From contig FMBT01000355.1 of NCBI GenBank assembly GCA_900095095.1, forward strand, positions 62,001 through 126,000: a DNA stretch of 64,000 nt, read 5' to 3'. Positions 41,441-53,515 of the stretch are shown in pieces. The notes under the pieces are model-generated. The model made no database searches and was not told the origin of the DNA. It saw only the letters and a program-made list of their open reading frames with translations. A program made the translations under genes and the position numbers. Positions within the stretch are counted from its first letter, which is position 1, and each line of letters starts with the position of its first letter. Source of the DNA: Fragilariopsis cylindrus CCMP1102 (Eukaryota > Bacillariophyta > Bacillariophyceae > Bacillariales > Bacillariaceae).

Positions 41441-42086
41441 TTAATAGATAACTCCAATTTCTCCATATTGTTTCAAGACACGAGCACCCTCCTCGCGCAA
41501 GATATTCCGAACGACCTTTACTCCGGCAGATTCCAAAGCTTCGTATGATTCTTTGAACACAGGACCCTCCTTAAAACCAATCATTTCGGCATCCTCCTTC
41601 CTTGCAGCACAAACAAGCTTGGTCACACCACTCCATAAGGTTCCTCCTAGGCATTGACAACACGGTTCACAAGATGTATACAAATGATATTCTTTTCCCG
41701 ATGGTTTGTTAATTCCAAATGTATAACTATTAAGTTTCTTTTGTCCGAATTGGATGGCTGTCATTTCACCGTGTAATGTTGAGTTACCAAGAGGAACGAC
41801 CTGATTGATACCAATTGAAAATAGTTTACATTTACCAGTTTCCGTATCAACCTCGAAGATCGCAGTACCGAACGGACCACCGGTTTTTTCTATAAGGCTG
41901 TTCTTCTCGCTTAATGCAATCGCAACCTTCATCATTTCTTCTTCATCTTCACCTACCGTAAAGGCCTTATCCTTGTACGAGTCGGAAAATTGTTTGGTCC
42001 AGTCAGGTAGACTAATAACAATCGTATCTTCTGTATCAGTATCAGGTGTGGTGCTTTTGTAGTATTACTCATTGTGTTCGCTTGAA
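41441..42086 (-). CDS. Guanine deaminase-like CMP/dCMP deaminase family protein
   Basis: The zinc-deaminase core is clean from 41935 to 41441: GGPFGTAIFEVDTETGK, NSTLHGEMTAIQ with the catalytic Glu in His-x-Glu, YHLYTSCEPCCQCLGGTLW with the zinc cysteines, and a C-terminus FKEGPVFKESYEALESAGVK. HGE rather than HAE and SCEPC fit the nucleoside/guanine deaminase branch. In-frame sequence continues upstream of 41935 (DTIVISLPDWTKQF, DKAFTVGEDEEM) but has no start. An ATG at 42086 begins MSNTTK in the next frame; one A missing from an A run near 42065 would connect them. So the N-terminus probably carries a homopolymer indel. Expected role: deaminating guanine to xanthine, or a related purine or pyrimidine substrate. 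Confidence 0.8.
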
Positions 42087-42725
42087 TGATTGATTCGTGA
42101 TTATTGTGGTTTTGGATCTTCCACGCCTTCGCCCAAAGAACTGTGAAGGCGCTAGCGCTCAGTCGTGTTCTTTCGTGTATTCGCGGCGGCCGCAATACGC
42201 CGCAATATACTTCGCAATGGAACATAAGTAGTCTTATTCCATTGCTTGGGCTGGCGTCTGGGGGGGGGGGGGCAGGGAAACTTTCGCTTAATTTTTGATC
42301 CATAATTAAACTTTCTCGCCACAGAATTAAATCCGGTACTTACTGTGTATTGGATCCTTTCTTTTTTCTTTTATTTATTTTGTAATCGCCCAAACCAAAC
42401 CATAGCGTCCAGCACCTCCTCTACTAGTATCAGTCAAGGATTGAGTTGATGTGGACTAGTAATAGAATATGTAACAGCGTGAAATGGGACGAGTGAGTCG
42501 AGTCGAGTCGGTTTCATATATTTTTATATGCCGGACGAAGAAAATATGTCGAATCGAATCGACATGCAGATGTTCGTATTTAACGCCGTGATTCTACTAC
42601 TGATCATCGTCAGCGATGCCGTTGTCGTTGCCGATGCCGTTGTCGATGTCGATCTGGTCGTCATCAACCATCATACAATAACTTTACTCCACTAAAATAA
42701 TACTTCTAATGACGATGTCTTATTA
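42087..42725. other. Divergent intergenic spacer with G-run and short repeats
   Basis: Holds a 13-base G run near 42259-42272, GAGTC repeats near 42490-42512, GAATC near 42551-42562, and a GATGCCGTTGTC-type repeat near 42614-42650. No supported gene. Confidence 0.4.
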
Positions 42726-42728
42726 TTA

Positions 42729-44214
42729 TTGTTGACAACAACTACGTCTTCGTCATGTTTCTGTCATGGATTTTCGTCTTCTTCATTGTCTACTACTAGT
42801 TTTCATTGGACGACAAGAACAGCAACAACAAAGAGGTCATCATGGCACATATCACCCTTCTCATCATTACCGAGTCATCAGAGTCATTTTCATAAAAAGA
42901 TGACACAAGGAACCACCACTATGTTATCATCTGAAGATGATGAATATAAATATGGAGATGAAAATCCATCATCGTCATCGTCGTTATTGATACAACAAGT
43001 ATTACCATCATTTGTTTCGGATATTTTATATGGAATGGGATATGTCCATACAAACTTTTTAAAACTATGTTGGAGATTATATACAAGATCAGTCTTGATT
43101 TTACTTCCATTTATTGTATTACTTTTTATAATATTACCAACAATATCAATGATGTCAACGCAATCATCATTATCATCATCATCATTATTGACATTGGAAA
43201 GTATAATGAATATTCAAACATTTCTTCGAAATTCAATGACAATCATGTCTAAATTTTCCGATCAGATTTATCTAAAGCCATTATTAATAATACTTTCATT
43301 AATACCAATAAAGTGTTTTGGGATTGGTCATAAGATTAAGACTATAAACCCAAGTAATAATAATAATAATAATAATGCAGCATGGAGTGATCTTCTCATG
43401 AAGAAGAAACAGATGAAGTTATGGGGATTGTTTTGGGCACCAATATTTGAAGAACTCTTTTTCCGTTACGGTATATATAAATTATGGACAGCAATGTTTC
43501 GACCATTACCATTACAGACTATAATCTATATCTATCTACATTACATCGACGTCGACGTTATCATCGTCGTCGTCATCCCAGAAGAAAAAAATGACGAGGA
43601 AGAAGAAACGAACGACGGATCAACTAACAACAACAACAAAAAAAAAACAACAAAAACAGTAGTACGTGGATGATTATAAGTGGTATTTGGTTTGGGGTAT
43701 CCCATTTTCGTAATTTTTTACCTATACTTGATGCCGCCATCGATAATAATCGTTTCATTAATTATTGTGATATTGCTGGTCCAGAAAGGTTTTTAATAAA
43801 ATTAATACCATCTAAATTCTTATTATTTCATAATAATAATATCAATATCAATAATGATAGTATTGTCATTCTTTCACAATTTATCTCAATTAATATAATA
43901 TTAATAGGTGCTTTATTTCAAGCTATACATTGCTATTTAAATACAATACAATTATATGGTCCTCTTTTTATGAAAACAACCAATAATAATAATATTAATA
44001 ATAATGGTGGTATTATTGGTGATCGTGGTGGTCTTGGTCGTTGTTCTGGGGTATCGGTTCATCGATTGGTGCACATATTATATGGAATATTAATGTTAGT
44101 GGTTTGATTGTACCATTTATATTGAATATACAAATACGGATTCTATTCCGAATAATGAAGCAAATAGTTCAAACGATACCAGATCAAAAACGGAAACGAA
44201 AAAGGAGCAATTGA
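42729..44214 (+). CDS. CPBP (CAAX/Abi-type) intramembrane metalloprotease, with two apparent frame breaks
   Basis: A multi-pass membrane protein of the CPBP family, which includes Rce1-type prenyl proteases and plastid relatives. The N-terminus is Ser/Thr-rich; hydrophobic segments follow (SVLILLPFIVLLFIILPTIS and others). Motif 1, EELFFRYG, gives the catalytic Glu pair and Arg near 43448-43470. Motif 2, WFGVSHF, gives FxxxH near 43690. Motif 3, AHIIWNINVSG near 44070-44110, gives the last His and Asn. Motifs 1 and 2 are separated by an Asn/Lys insert ending in an A10 run, where the frame shifts (about 43640). A second shift near 44045 separates motifs 2 and 3. The start is unsure because no in-frame ATG precedes 42729. 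Both breaks could be homopolymer errors. Confidence 0.75.
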
Positions 44215-44926
44215 ATGGATTGGAAACGACGATAACTCAGCAAAGACTGGGGGGCAGTACCATTATAACACAGCACAGCACCAACACAAACGGCTACTTG
44301 TATGAATGACTAAACCAATCTAGGTCAGGCAGAGATATCTTGCATAATTTCGACGGGACAGAAAAATCTTTCTTTCTTGCGTAAATGCATGCATCTCCTT
44401 ACGGGCAATTGACCCCATAACTATTCGCTGACGGTGATAATTATATAGATTAATCTGCTAGTTTGAACATTAAGCAATAGTGATATTTGATACTTGGTTG
44501 GGATTCTAGTCAATTATTTGAGCCTTGCTTTCCAGTCTCATATATAAACATAGGTGGAGTAGTAATTTAGGTCAGACCTGGAAACATCAAAAAATACCTC
44601 TACAATTCACCCTCAGTATCAGTATGATATTATAAACTACTAGGTATACTGATTTGCAACTCTAAATTACATCAAAATTGGGTCTTAACTGTATTACAGT
44701 ATATATTTTTTCTGCTACCGTTGTGCTTGGTTATTCTTGAAGTGCATTGATCACGCGCGCGCACGCGTCATCGTGTCAGAGAAGAACATTGATCGTATGC
44801 AACAAAGAAACTCCTCGTTCAAATCTTCAAACCGCACATCTCAAACTTCAAATGAAAATAAATTTGCTTTACGACAACCGTGAAAATTTCATTTTTATTA
44901 TTCCAACGACGAAAAACAAAGCCACC
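44215..44926. other. Intergenic spacer
   Basis: 712 bp upstream of the aminotransferase start. A GCGCGCGCACGCG patch lies near 44754-44767. In-frame codons upstream of the chosen start do not look like protein. No gene seen. Confidence 0.4.
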
Positions 44927-46565
44927 ATGATGATTTCTTTAAATATACCATCAATATTTGTACTGTGTACATATGCTTTTTGTGTATTACTTTCGACGAC
45001 TGCATTTTCTGCTGTCTCACCGGTCGATGCTTCGTCTTCGTCCAAGAGCACATCATTGGCGGCATCGATCGATAAGATTTGGAATGAAGTGCCGGAAGGT
45101 CCACCTGATGCCATTTTAGGAATTGCTCAGGCCTTTCGAGCAGCGTCAGAAGAGCACAAAGTGAATGTTTGTGTTGGAGCCTACCGTGATACCGATGGAA
45201 AGCCATGGGTTCTGCCTAGCGTGAGAAAAGCTGAAGAAATGATGTTAGCCGACAGTACACAAAACAAAGAATATCTTCCGATAGAAGGAGATCAAGCATA
45301 TGTGGCGAAGGCACTCAAATTCGCCTATGGTGCGAATGCTCCTCTAGATCGGATTGCCGGTGTACAAACGCTTTCCGGAACGGGTGCATGTCGGATTGGA
45401 GGTCAATTCTTGGCAGATTTTTACCCAAATCGCAATATCTATGTTCCAGATCGTACGTCGAATTTTGGATTCCTTTTTATTTTAACCAGTGTCTGATCAC
45501 GACGAACCCGCGACAATAAAAACTAACGACATTTTTTTATTTCCTTCATCCTACGTAATATAACTTAATAGCAACCTGGGGAAATCATCACAAAATCTTT
45601 GCTGGATGTGGTTTGACTGTAAACACTTATCGTTATTACGACCGATCGACGAATCGTCTAAATTTGGAGGGTATGTTAAAAGATTTCGAGGATGCTCCTG
45701 ATGGATCTATTCTACTACTACATGCTTGTGCTCACAATCCAACCGGATGTGATCCGACCGATGAACAATGGACGAAATTGTTAGAGGTGATCAAAGCAAA
45801 GGGACATTTAATCTTTTTCGATAGTGCCTACCAAGGATTCGCCTCTGGTGATGTCGAAGCAGATGCTAAGGCATTAAGACGTGTCGTCGATGCAGGCTTT
45901 CCTGTCCTATTAGCGCAATCATTTGCTAAAAATTTCGGCCTGTACGGAGAACGATGTGGTACGCTCAGTGTGGTTTGCAAGGATGCCGATCAAAAAGATA
46001 TTCTGATGAGTCAATTGAAATGCATTATCCGTCCTATGTATAGTAGTCCACCAAAACATGGTTCATCGATTGTTCGAACTGTTCTTTCCGATTCTGAACT
46101 TACGGAACAGTATTACACTGAGTGTGCAACTATGGCAGAACGAATCCAATCTATGAGAACTCGACTGGTCGATACCTTGAAGGAAGTCGGTAGTACACAT
46201 GACTGGTCACATGTTTCAGAACAAATTGGTATGTTTGCTTTCACGGGAATGAGCGCAGATATGGTTGATGAGTTGACAAACAATTACGCAATCTATTTAA
46301 CACGAGACGGGCGCATTAGTATTGCTGGTAAGTAGAATAATGTTCGTCTTTTCTTATCGCGATTGGTTTATGGTTGTTATTATTGTGTGTGCGCAATATA
46401 ATGTTATATTGAATGCCTTTTGCTATTTCAAGCATTGACAACTTACATATCTATACAATCTTTTGTTTTTGTTTTTGTACCCTAGGATTGAATGACAAGA
46501 ATTTGGAATATGTAGCTAAAGCCGTTCATGCTGTAACTGATGGTAAAAGCATCACATCTAACTAA
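44927..46565 (+). CDS. Aspartate aminotransferase, plastid-type presequence
   Basis: PLP enzyme that interconverts aspartate and 2-oxoglutarate with oxaloacetate and glutamate. Exons 44927-45452, 45572-46327 and 46486-46565 join in frame to 453 residues. The start sits in GCCACCATG. A signal peptide (IFVLCTYAFCVLLSTT) ends in AFSAV, a diatom plastid cleavage motif with Phe at +1. The family core begins at SIDKIWNEVPEGPPDAILGI; KVNVCVGAYRD, QTLSGTGACRIGG, PTWGNH split by intron 1, ACAHNPTGCDPT, FFDSAYQGFASG and LAQSFAKNFGLYGER follow, the last with the PLP-binding Lys. The C-terminus (MFAFTGM, YLTRDGRISIAGLNDKNLEY) is complete. Animal- and plant-type class I aspartate aminotransferase with no anomalies. 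Confidence 0.94.
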
Positions 46566-46910
46566 GATAACGTTAAATATAATATAAATAAGATGCTTTA
46601 TAATAGTAATTTTTCTTCCTCTGCTATCAGATTTAATTCCATCAAATGAGACATCGTTGTCCATACGGATGAATTTCATTGCATATATAAATAATACATA
46701 AGTTTTTGTTGTGCAGGAATTAGTCTTTAAAGGACTAAGCCAGTACCATTGACATTGACGAAGAATCTTTTTTATGAAGATAATAAAAGGCATTGGGGGA
46801 ATTAGATTTAGCATTATGCACAATAAGTATCAAGTGTATCAAGTATCACAAGTACTAGCAAAGTAAACATTTTTAAAATCTATTCGACTATACTTCATTA
46901 TAAAAATACA
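46566..46910. other. Intergenic spacer
   Basis: 345 bp between two plus-strand genes, AT-rich, no further signal seen. Confidence 0.4.
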
Positions 46911-48091
46911 ATGAAGCGATTAGCAAATATAGTGATTTCACTATTTGCAGCATTGAAACCCGAGGAAATCACATCGTCTACAATTAATGGCTCGTTGATA
47001 TCTTCGACACCATCAATTTGTCGTTCAAATTCTACGCACATTGTTTGGAAACTATCTCAGCAGCAGCAACAGCAACAGAATTCTGAACATCAATGTATTG
47101 TCCAAACAAGAAAGAATGCTGAAAAAACATGTATGGAATACCTAAAGAACAATATCATGCCATTTGATGAACCTTTCAAGGAAACTATGGGATTTCCCCT
47201 CAGCGACAACAAAAACGATGCCGATGCGGATGGTTTGGGTAATGGTCTTGTTGGACCGACTGTGGCTCTTGCACTAGATGCAAAAGTACAGTATAAATAT
47301 ACAGATAATCTACAACCTGATATATTTTTTGAATACGTATTGAATTATGCGAATCTAAACGAAGCGAGGACAAATTGGAGACCATTAATTGTTAACGCTT
47401 TGAAATTCAATGAAAGCGATTTGTACCACAGCAGCATTTTGAAAAGAACCACAGTGAACAACACTATTACGAATGGTGTAGACGCTGATGATGATAATGA
47501 TAATGATGCTGTTGCAATCGCAGCTGTCACAAGATGGGTGAATACTCATTTATGGACGAAGTTGGCAAGACATGAAGACGAACCGATTTATTTCAAAAGT
47601 TCACAAACCCCATTAATATTTGATCCGATGTCAATCATTGCATTCGGTTACGCTAGTTGTACGGGTACATCAATTTTATTCTCTAACGGCTTAAGAGCAT
47701 GCGGTATTGCCGCTCGAGTTGTTGGTACGCCAGCTTGGTATGGCAATCGAACCAATGGTAATCATAATTGGGTTGAAGTGTACGTACCGAATAGTAGTAA
47801 TAATAACGAAGGTGGTGGCGAGTGGAAGTTTTGGAACCCTCACCGGCATTGGCTCATGTAGATACCTTAGATGACGATCCCTGTAATCGGTGGTTTTGTG
47901 ATCCCTCACGGTATCCATCGAGTAAAGTATATGCAGCTAAGTTATCGAATACAACCACCACAACGCCAACAACGGAAGGATACTTCCCTTTAGCGTGGGA
48001 ATGGGATTGTCACGATGTACCAGCAGAGGATCGTACTGATTACTATACTAGGGTCTGTGGCTCGTGTGCTAATGGTGATAAACAGCAGTGA
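46911..48091 (+). CDS. Transglutaminase-like superfamily protein, one apparent frame break
   Basis: About 393 residues. A short hydrophobic start (ANIVISLFAALK) may be a signal peptide. A Gln run and a helical region (MEYLKNNIMPFDEPFKETMG, VQYKYTDNLQPDIFFEYVLN) precede the transglutaminase-like core. SIIAFGYASCTGTSILFSNG has the nucleophile Cys, and CGIAARVVGTPAW leads to NHNWVEVYV with the His. The expected acidic third residue would lie near DTLDDDPCNRWFCD. Between WKF and LEPSPALAHVDTLD, near 47833, the frame shifts; one T missing from a T run explains it. After that YFPLAWEWDCHDVPAEDRTD runs to the stop. This domain type occurs in proteases and peptide-N-glycanase-like proteins; the substrate is unknown. 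Confidence 0.8.
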
Positions 48092-48340
48092 TGAAACTAA
48101 CTATGATGACAGTGATACAACAAAGCTTAAGGCTGGAACTATTAAAGAGAGTGATAGATATGTATATGTGTGATGTGCGTTTGTATTTCAATTCAAATCT
48201 CTCTCGATCACATCATTATTTGTAAAATTTCACCCCTTTATAATATTAAAGAGAAGATAGTGTAGCTCACAAACTCTTGTAGCGATTGGATCATCTAGCT
48301 AGATTTCAAAAGATTATATATATCCCTCTCATTATATTTA

Positions 48341-50520
48341 TCATTCATAAATTGGCCGAAAATTTGATTTGACAGTCCCAAAGCTTTCTGTGGTACTTCG
48401 GGTAGCTTTGCCATATTCGTCCAATTTAAATATATCAGGGGTCAAACCAAGATCTCGTAGGGCCGCGTAAGCTTCTTCCGAACTTGCTGGATGTGATCCG
48501 GCAATACTAAGTAAAACATCCTCGGCACCAGCGTCTAAGAGCTTTGTCTTATCGACATCAGATTCCAACCGGCTAGCTATGTTCCGCACGGCGAGACAAG
48601 CCTGTCGTTGTAGAGTCACCTTGAAAGGAAATGCTCTCATGGCCTGGAAAATCAAAACATGCCCATCACCCTCTACAATAGCATGGGCGTTTTGTGGTTG
48701 ACGCAACGCCATTGCTGCTAATATCCCACATGCATGTTCTTCTAAAATGGCGTGACTTTTCGTCCTGCGACTTTCTTTCATGGTGTTGTTTGATTGTGCT
48801 ATTTGCTCACCCTTATTGTGCTGCTGCTGCACCTGCTGTGATTCTGGGACGCCTTTATCGTCGTCCAAAAAATGCTGCATAACTTGAAGAATACATGGTA
48901 ATGATGATTTACAAATAGTTGTTTTCACTTCATCGTTAGCACAAAGATTTCGAACTAGTCCTAGAGTGGCAGTTGCTAAGGCTAGAGATGATGATGTCAA
49001 AATTAATAGCGACGATGGCACAGTTGTGTCGGCGGAGGAAGACGTTGACGACGACGACGACGAGGTCATCGCTGTCGCTACCTGCACAACGACTTCCAAA
49101 CTGTTACGGACAGTATCCAATATACCGAGAGCGATCATGTTTTGAACAATATCATTGTCGATTGCCATAGTACGAAGTGCGGAAAGTGACTCACACAACA
49201 ATTCTTGTCGATGTTGGATGTAATTTCTATCTACGTCGTCGTTGTCGTCGTCGTCTGCAGTTTCATTTACAGGAACAACAACAAAACGTCAACGTCGTTG
49301 TTGGTATCAGCATCATCCTGCCTTAGCTGTTGTAGACATCCCTTAGCAATCTTATGCAATCGCGGTAGAACTCCTGTCTTATGAAATTCTTTTACGTTTG
49401 CGTGGGCTGATGAAACGAGCGGAGCTGCTCCTGGTTTTGCGGATGGTTCTATCGGTTCTGCCAATGGTTGGTATTTACTCAACACCGCAAACAACCTACA
49501 AGTTTCCCGTGCCAATAAGAACGATGATGACAACTCACTACTACTACTACTACTACTACTACTTGTACCATCACCAAAATCAATATTATTACCATCACCA
49601 AGACAATCAACAAGCAATTCGAGACCAGTTTTATTGTCGATTTGTTGACAACGTTCAATACCCGCTTTTACAAATGATTTTTTATTGTCTTCGCATCCAT
49701 TACAAAGAATACGCGCCATCTGTACAAGTGATAAAGGAAGGTTGTTGTTGTTGTCAATGATCGTAGTAGTAGTAGGAGCAGCAGCGACGGATTCTTCCAA
49801 TAGACGATAACAAACACTTGTTTTGGTTGTTTTATCGTGATCATTATCAACATCAACATTAACATTTCGATTTCGATTATTCTCCTCGAACCAAAATGGT
49901 GAAATTATTTTCTTCAGATCATGTGCCAATGGATGGAGTGACAACGATGAGTCAGGAAAAAGAGCTACCACAAAATCAATCAACGCCGCCGAAGTTGTGC
50001 TGAGGAGGGATACAGCGTTATCGTTATCGTTATTATTGTCGTTCGCCACAGCCACAGCCACAGAATCAATCAGCTTCGTCCAAATATTGTTGTGAAGAAG
50101 AAGATGCCACAATGAAAGAATCATTCTTTGGTTGCTATTTTTTTCTTCACTGTCGCCGTCGTTGATGTCCTCCTCCTCCTCCTCATCGATGATCTTATCT
50201 TTTTCATTGTCTTGTCGCTCTTGCGTAATAGGCGATTGCTGCTGCTGCTGCTGCTGCTGGTGGTTTTGCTGCAACCCCTTCAGGATTAATGTTGCCACGT
50301 CAATGTTATTTTCAACTACTAAACTGTTCACAAATCGTCTTTGTAATTCTCGATCACGCTTTCCTTTCGATGATAATGGATGGGTTAATGAAATATGTTC
50401 CAGTCGCTGTTTCTGCTGAAAGAACTCATCAATCGTTTCCTTCACGGCCTGATCATCAGTGTAGTCAAATACATCTTGGTTTTCGAGTAGAGTTTCGTCA
50501 AAGAGGTTTTGGGATATCAT
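48341..50520 (-). CDS. ARMC6: ARMC6 homologue (armadillo-repeat protein), one apparent frame break
   Basis: Armadillo-repeat scaffold of about 720 residues. The N-terminus ISQNLFDETLLENQD, then DDQAVKETIDEFFQQKQRLE, matches the ARMC6 start (ITQETFDxxVxEN type). Helical repeats are interrupted by long Gln, Glu/Asp, Asn and Ser low-complexity inserts. The C-terminal half carries ARMC6-like repeats: CGILAAMALRQPQNAHAIVE, QRQACLAVRNIASR, LLDAGAEDVLLSIAGSHPAS, AYAALRDLGLTPDIFKL. The two halves (50520-49267 and about 49265-48341) are in different frames; sequence in the second frame (VPVNETADDDDNDDVDR) links them directly, so a single shift in the GTT/GTC repeats near 49268 is enough. ARMC6 is poorly characterised in any organism. 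Confidence 0.85.
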
Positions 50521-51026
50521 TTTTTACTCTAGTCGCAGTACTATCTGATAAATTACCACAAATACTGTACGGTAGGCGGGGATGCAGTGTGTAATAATGG
50601 CAATAGCGGCAATGGCAATGGCAATGACAATCTTGTCATCTGAGTTACCAGCACAAAAACACGACAAGAAACACACAATAAAAAAAAAGGGGGGGGGGGG
50701 GTAGGAAATTGAGAATTAGACGGGGACGGTGATTTTTTATTTATAGGGATATCGTGTGTGTTTTGTCCGCACGACTGGAACAATAGCCCTGCACTGGTAG
50801 GTTTTGTGCGTCAGAAAATGAAATCGGAATTGAAAAACAACTCATCACTCGTATCTAGTAATCATCGTTCCATTATTGTAGTTGTGTGTTTGATGTTCTT
50901 AGATAATACTGTACAACTATTTCCGATTGCACTCATGCAAGCATCACAAAAATAGATAGAAACATATATATTTTCTAGGAGCGAAGCAATTTCACTAAAA
51001 TAATTCTGATTTCCACTTCAATAATA
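50521..51026. other. Divergent intergenic spacer with G-run
   Basis: Contains a G run of about 13 bases near 50689-50702 and GGCAAT repeats near 50597-50625. No supported gene. Confidence 0.4.
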
Positions 51027-52355
51027 ATGAGAATCGCTACTCGTGCTTTTGATGCTCGGCATCTTTCTCGATCGCCTTCGTCGAAATCGTCGTCGTCGTC
51101 GTCGTTTTTAATAATATTCGGTCTTGTGTTTGTTGTTTTGTTTGGAAGTTGTACGACTCAAATTCTTGCTGCTGCTGATATAAATGACGACGACCTACTA
51201 ATTTACTCGTATGGGAATCTAGGGCAGCACTTCCTCTTGGTGTTGGTCGTCATCATCCAATCACATTTGCCAATGCTACACATGGATTCGTACTAACGGG
51301 ATCAACGTTACAATCATCCTATACATCAGATTTTTTAATTTACGAAGAAGCTACAAATAATGGACGGACGTATCTGGAACAAATTCCGCCTTTCCAGGAA
51401 TAGCACGTAGTTTCGGATATGGTGTAACGGCTACGTCCAATAATTGCAACAATGACAATGACAGTACTACTAATACTAAAGCATATTTGGGGTTTGGTGC
51501 TGGTGATTCCGGACAAAGATTTACAGATTGGTGGGAGTTTGACATGTCAACACATAATTGGAAACGATTAGCAGAATTTCCTGGAAATGGTCGAAAGCAT
51601 CCAGCAATTAATTTTGTAGAACCAGTTGGAGAAATCCATGTTGGATTGGGGGATGGTAATGGTGGTAATTACAACGATTGGTGGTCGTACAGTATTGCCA
51701 ATGATGAATGGCAACAACTTGCTGATTTTCCCTCTTCACCACGTCATCATCCATTTTACTTTTCCATCGATACAGACTCGTATGTTGGATTTGGTCATTC
51801 CTCTAGCTACATTGAACGTGATTTGTATCGGTATGATAGTCTCGAAAGAACATGGAATCGTGAGGAAGACTTTGCAAGTTATGCGATAGGAGGAGATATT
51901 AATAGCACGGACACGTTCTCTTCTGCAATAGGGAGAAATTCAGTGGCCTTACCTGTAACAACCGAAGCTCGAGTTGCAGGAACACAATTTGCTATCACCG
52001 GTTCGTGTAATAATAGTGACAACCAACAAACGTATGGATTTATCTTGAGTGGAGATGGAGATGATCATGGGTATATGGAAACAGGTGAATTTCATGTATT
52101 TAATCCGATGACGAGCGAAGATGAATATTCATCAGCATGGTATTCGTTACCACCCCATCCGGGATTTTCTCGATGGGCTCCTGGTTCTTTTGTACTACAA
52201 GGCTCGTCTCAAGTTATATGATTGGAGGTTATGATCGACGAATGGGAATTTTATACGCTGACATGTGGACAATCAATTTGGATCCTCTTTTTGACGACGA
52301 CGGAGGAATGGTTTCAGACAATGCAACATACGATATATATTCATCTTCATTCTGA
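51027..52355 (+). pseudogene. Secreted or membrane Kelch-like beta-propeller protein, several frame breaks
   Basis: The ATG at 51027 starts a signal sequence (SFLIIFGLVFVVLFGSC). The body is Kelch-type: repeats of a blade motif such as YLGFGAGDSGQRFTDWWEFD, WKRLAEFPGNGRKHPAINFV, IHVGLGDGNGGNYNDWWSYS, WQQLADFPSSPRHHPFYF. The largest clean part is 51487-52221. The N-terminal blades lie in other frames between 51215 and 51400, with RHHPITFANATHGFVLTGS and SFGYGVTATS recognisable, so three or more shifts occur there. A last shift near 52213 (one T missing in a T run) restores YMIGGYDRRMG and the end. Kelch propellers bind proteins or sugars outside the cell in this setting. Whether this is a pseudogene or an intact gene with assembly errors is undecided. 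Confidence 0.65.
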
Positions 52356-52606
52356 CATATAAGGACTAGTATACAATATTGCTATTGGTCACTAGTCCTA
52401 CCTGTTTTGATATCATCGCTTTCTCTCGTTTTCTGAAGTTTATTTTGATATATTACTTCCCACAAGCAAGAAGATCAATCATGAATAGAATTGAATATAT
52501 TTACTGTATACCTTCTACCATAATTTACGATTAAATATTAATAAAAACTTCATTAATTACTTATAGCTAGCACATATATACATAAAAGAACGTCCAATAT
52601 TTTTTA

Positions 52607-53515
52607 TTAAGCAGAAAGGATATCATCAACATCCTTCAAGAATTGTTTGTTGTCCTTACCACCTCGCCTCGCATCCTTAAGCTCCATCACATCTTTTAAG
52701 CAACCCCTAGAAAATTTGAGATTTTCTCTTACTTTTTTTGGAAATAAGGGTGTGAATACTTTTACAAGAGCACTCACCAATCGTGGTAGATTGAGTAAAA
52801 GTGTTGGTCCGCCAAGTGCTGGGTACAATTCATTGGCTTTCTTCGATGAAGCACTCAGCGCGTCACGGAAGGTTGAATCTCCACCGATGAGCTGTAACCC
52901 ATTCAGATCATTGACCGTAAGAACATTCGAAATTCTGTCACTTGTCAACGACCGATCATTTGCAGCCAATGAAATAATTTCCTTAGCATACACGAAGAAA
53001 TCAACGAGACTATCAACATCGATCAACGACATCAATGATTTATCATCGATCATACCCGCACGGATACAATACAAGAAGTCACCGTCCGAAGTTGAGGTTG
53101 TCATACCCGAACTTTCTGTTAGGTACTGATTGATGATTTCAGCACTAGGAGCATTGTTCCGTATCGGGTCGTTATTCCATCCTTCACCTGCAGTCGCTTC
53201 TACAAATGCGGATGTTGCAGCATCACAAATTTTCTTTCCCTCACCCTGCCTCCATGCCAGATTTTTTTTAAGATCTTCGACGTCCTTATCTCCTTCTAAA
53301 CAATATCGTAAATAGAAGACATCGTTGTTGTATGGAACTTGATCAAAATTATCAGCCCCTACAATCGCTTGTGTCTCTTCCTTGAGACGAGCAATTTCTG
53401 AAACATGTTTTTGTAGCAAGGCCGAGACAGGTTCCTTGACACCAAAGGCATCCACTTGCCCAACAATCTCCGAAAGAAGCACGACGAGAAGAATATTAAT
53501 TAAAGGACGAATCAT
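52607..53515 (-). CDS. CRAL-TRIO/SEC14-like protein with plastid presequence
   Basis: 302 residues from the ATG at 53515. The signal peptide PLINILLVVLLSEIVGQVDA is followed by FGVKEP, a plastid-type site with Phe at +1. A CRAL-TRIO-N-like region (VFYLRYCLEGDKDVEDLKKN, LAWRQGEGKKI) leads to the lipid-binding fold: NGLQLIGGDSTFRDALSASS, ANELYPALGGPTLLLNLPRL, VSALVKVFTPLFPKKVREN. The order and the LYPxxxGPTLLLN segment match SEC14-like proteins that carry phospholipids or other lipids between membranes. In the plastid it may serve thylakoid or envelope lipid transfer, by analogy only. Divergent with the H+-pyrophosphatase gene. No frame breaks. Confidence 0.85.
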   Translation of the reverse strand: MIRPLINILLVVLLSEIVGQVDAFGVKEPVSALLQKHVSEIARLKEETQAIVGADNFDQVPYNNDVFYLRYCLEGDKDVEDLKKNLAWRQGEGKKICDAATSAFVEATAGEGWNNDPIRNNAPSAEIINQYLTESSGMTTSTSDGDFLYCIRAGMIDDKSLMSLIDVDSLVDFFVYAKEIISLAANDRSLTSDRISNVLTVNDLNGLQLIGGDSTFRDALSASSKKANELYPALGGPTLLLNLPRLVSALVKVFTPLFPKKVRENLKFSRGCLKDVMELKDARRGGKDNKQFLKDVDDILSA

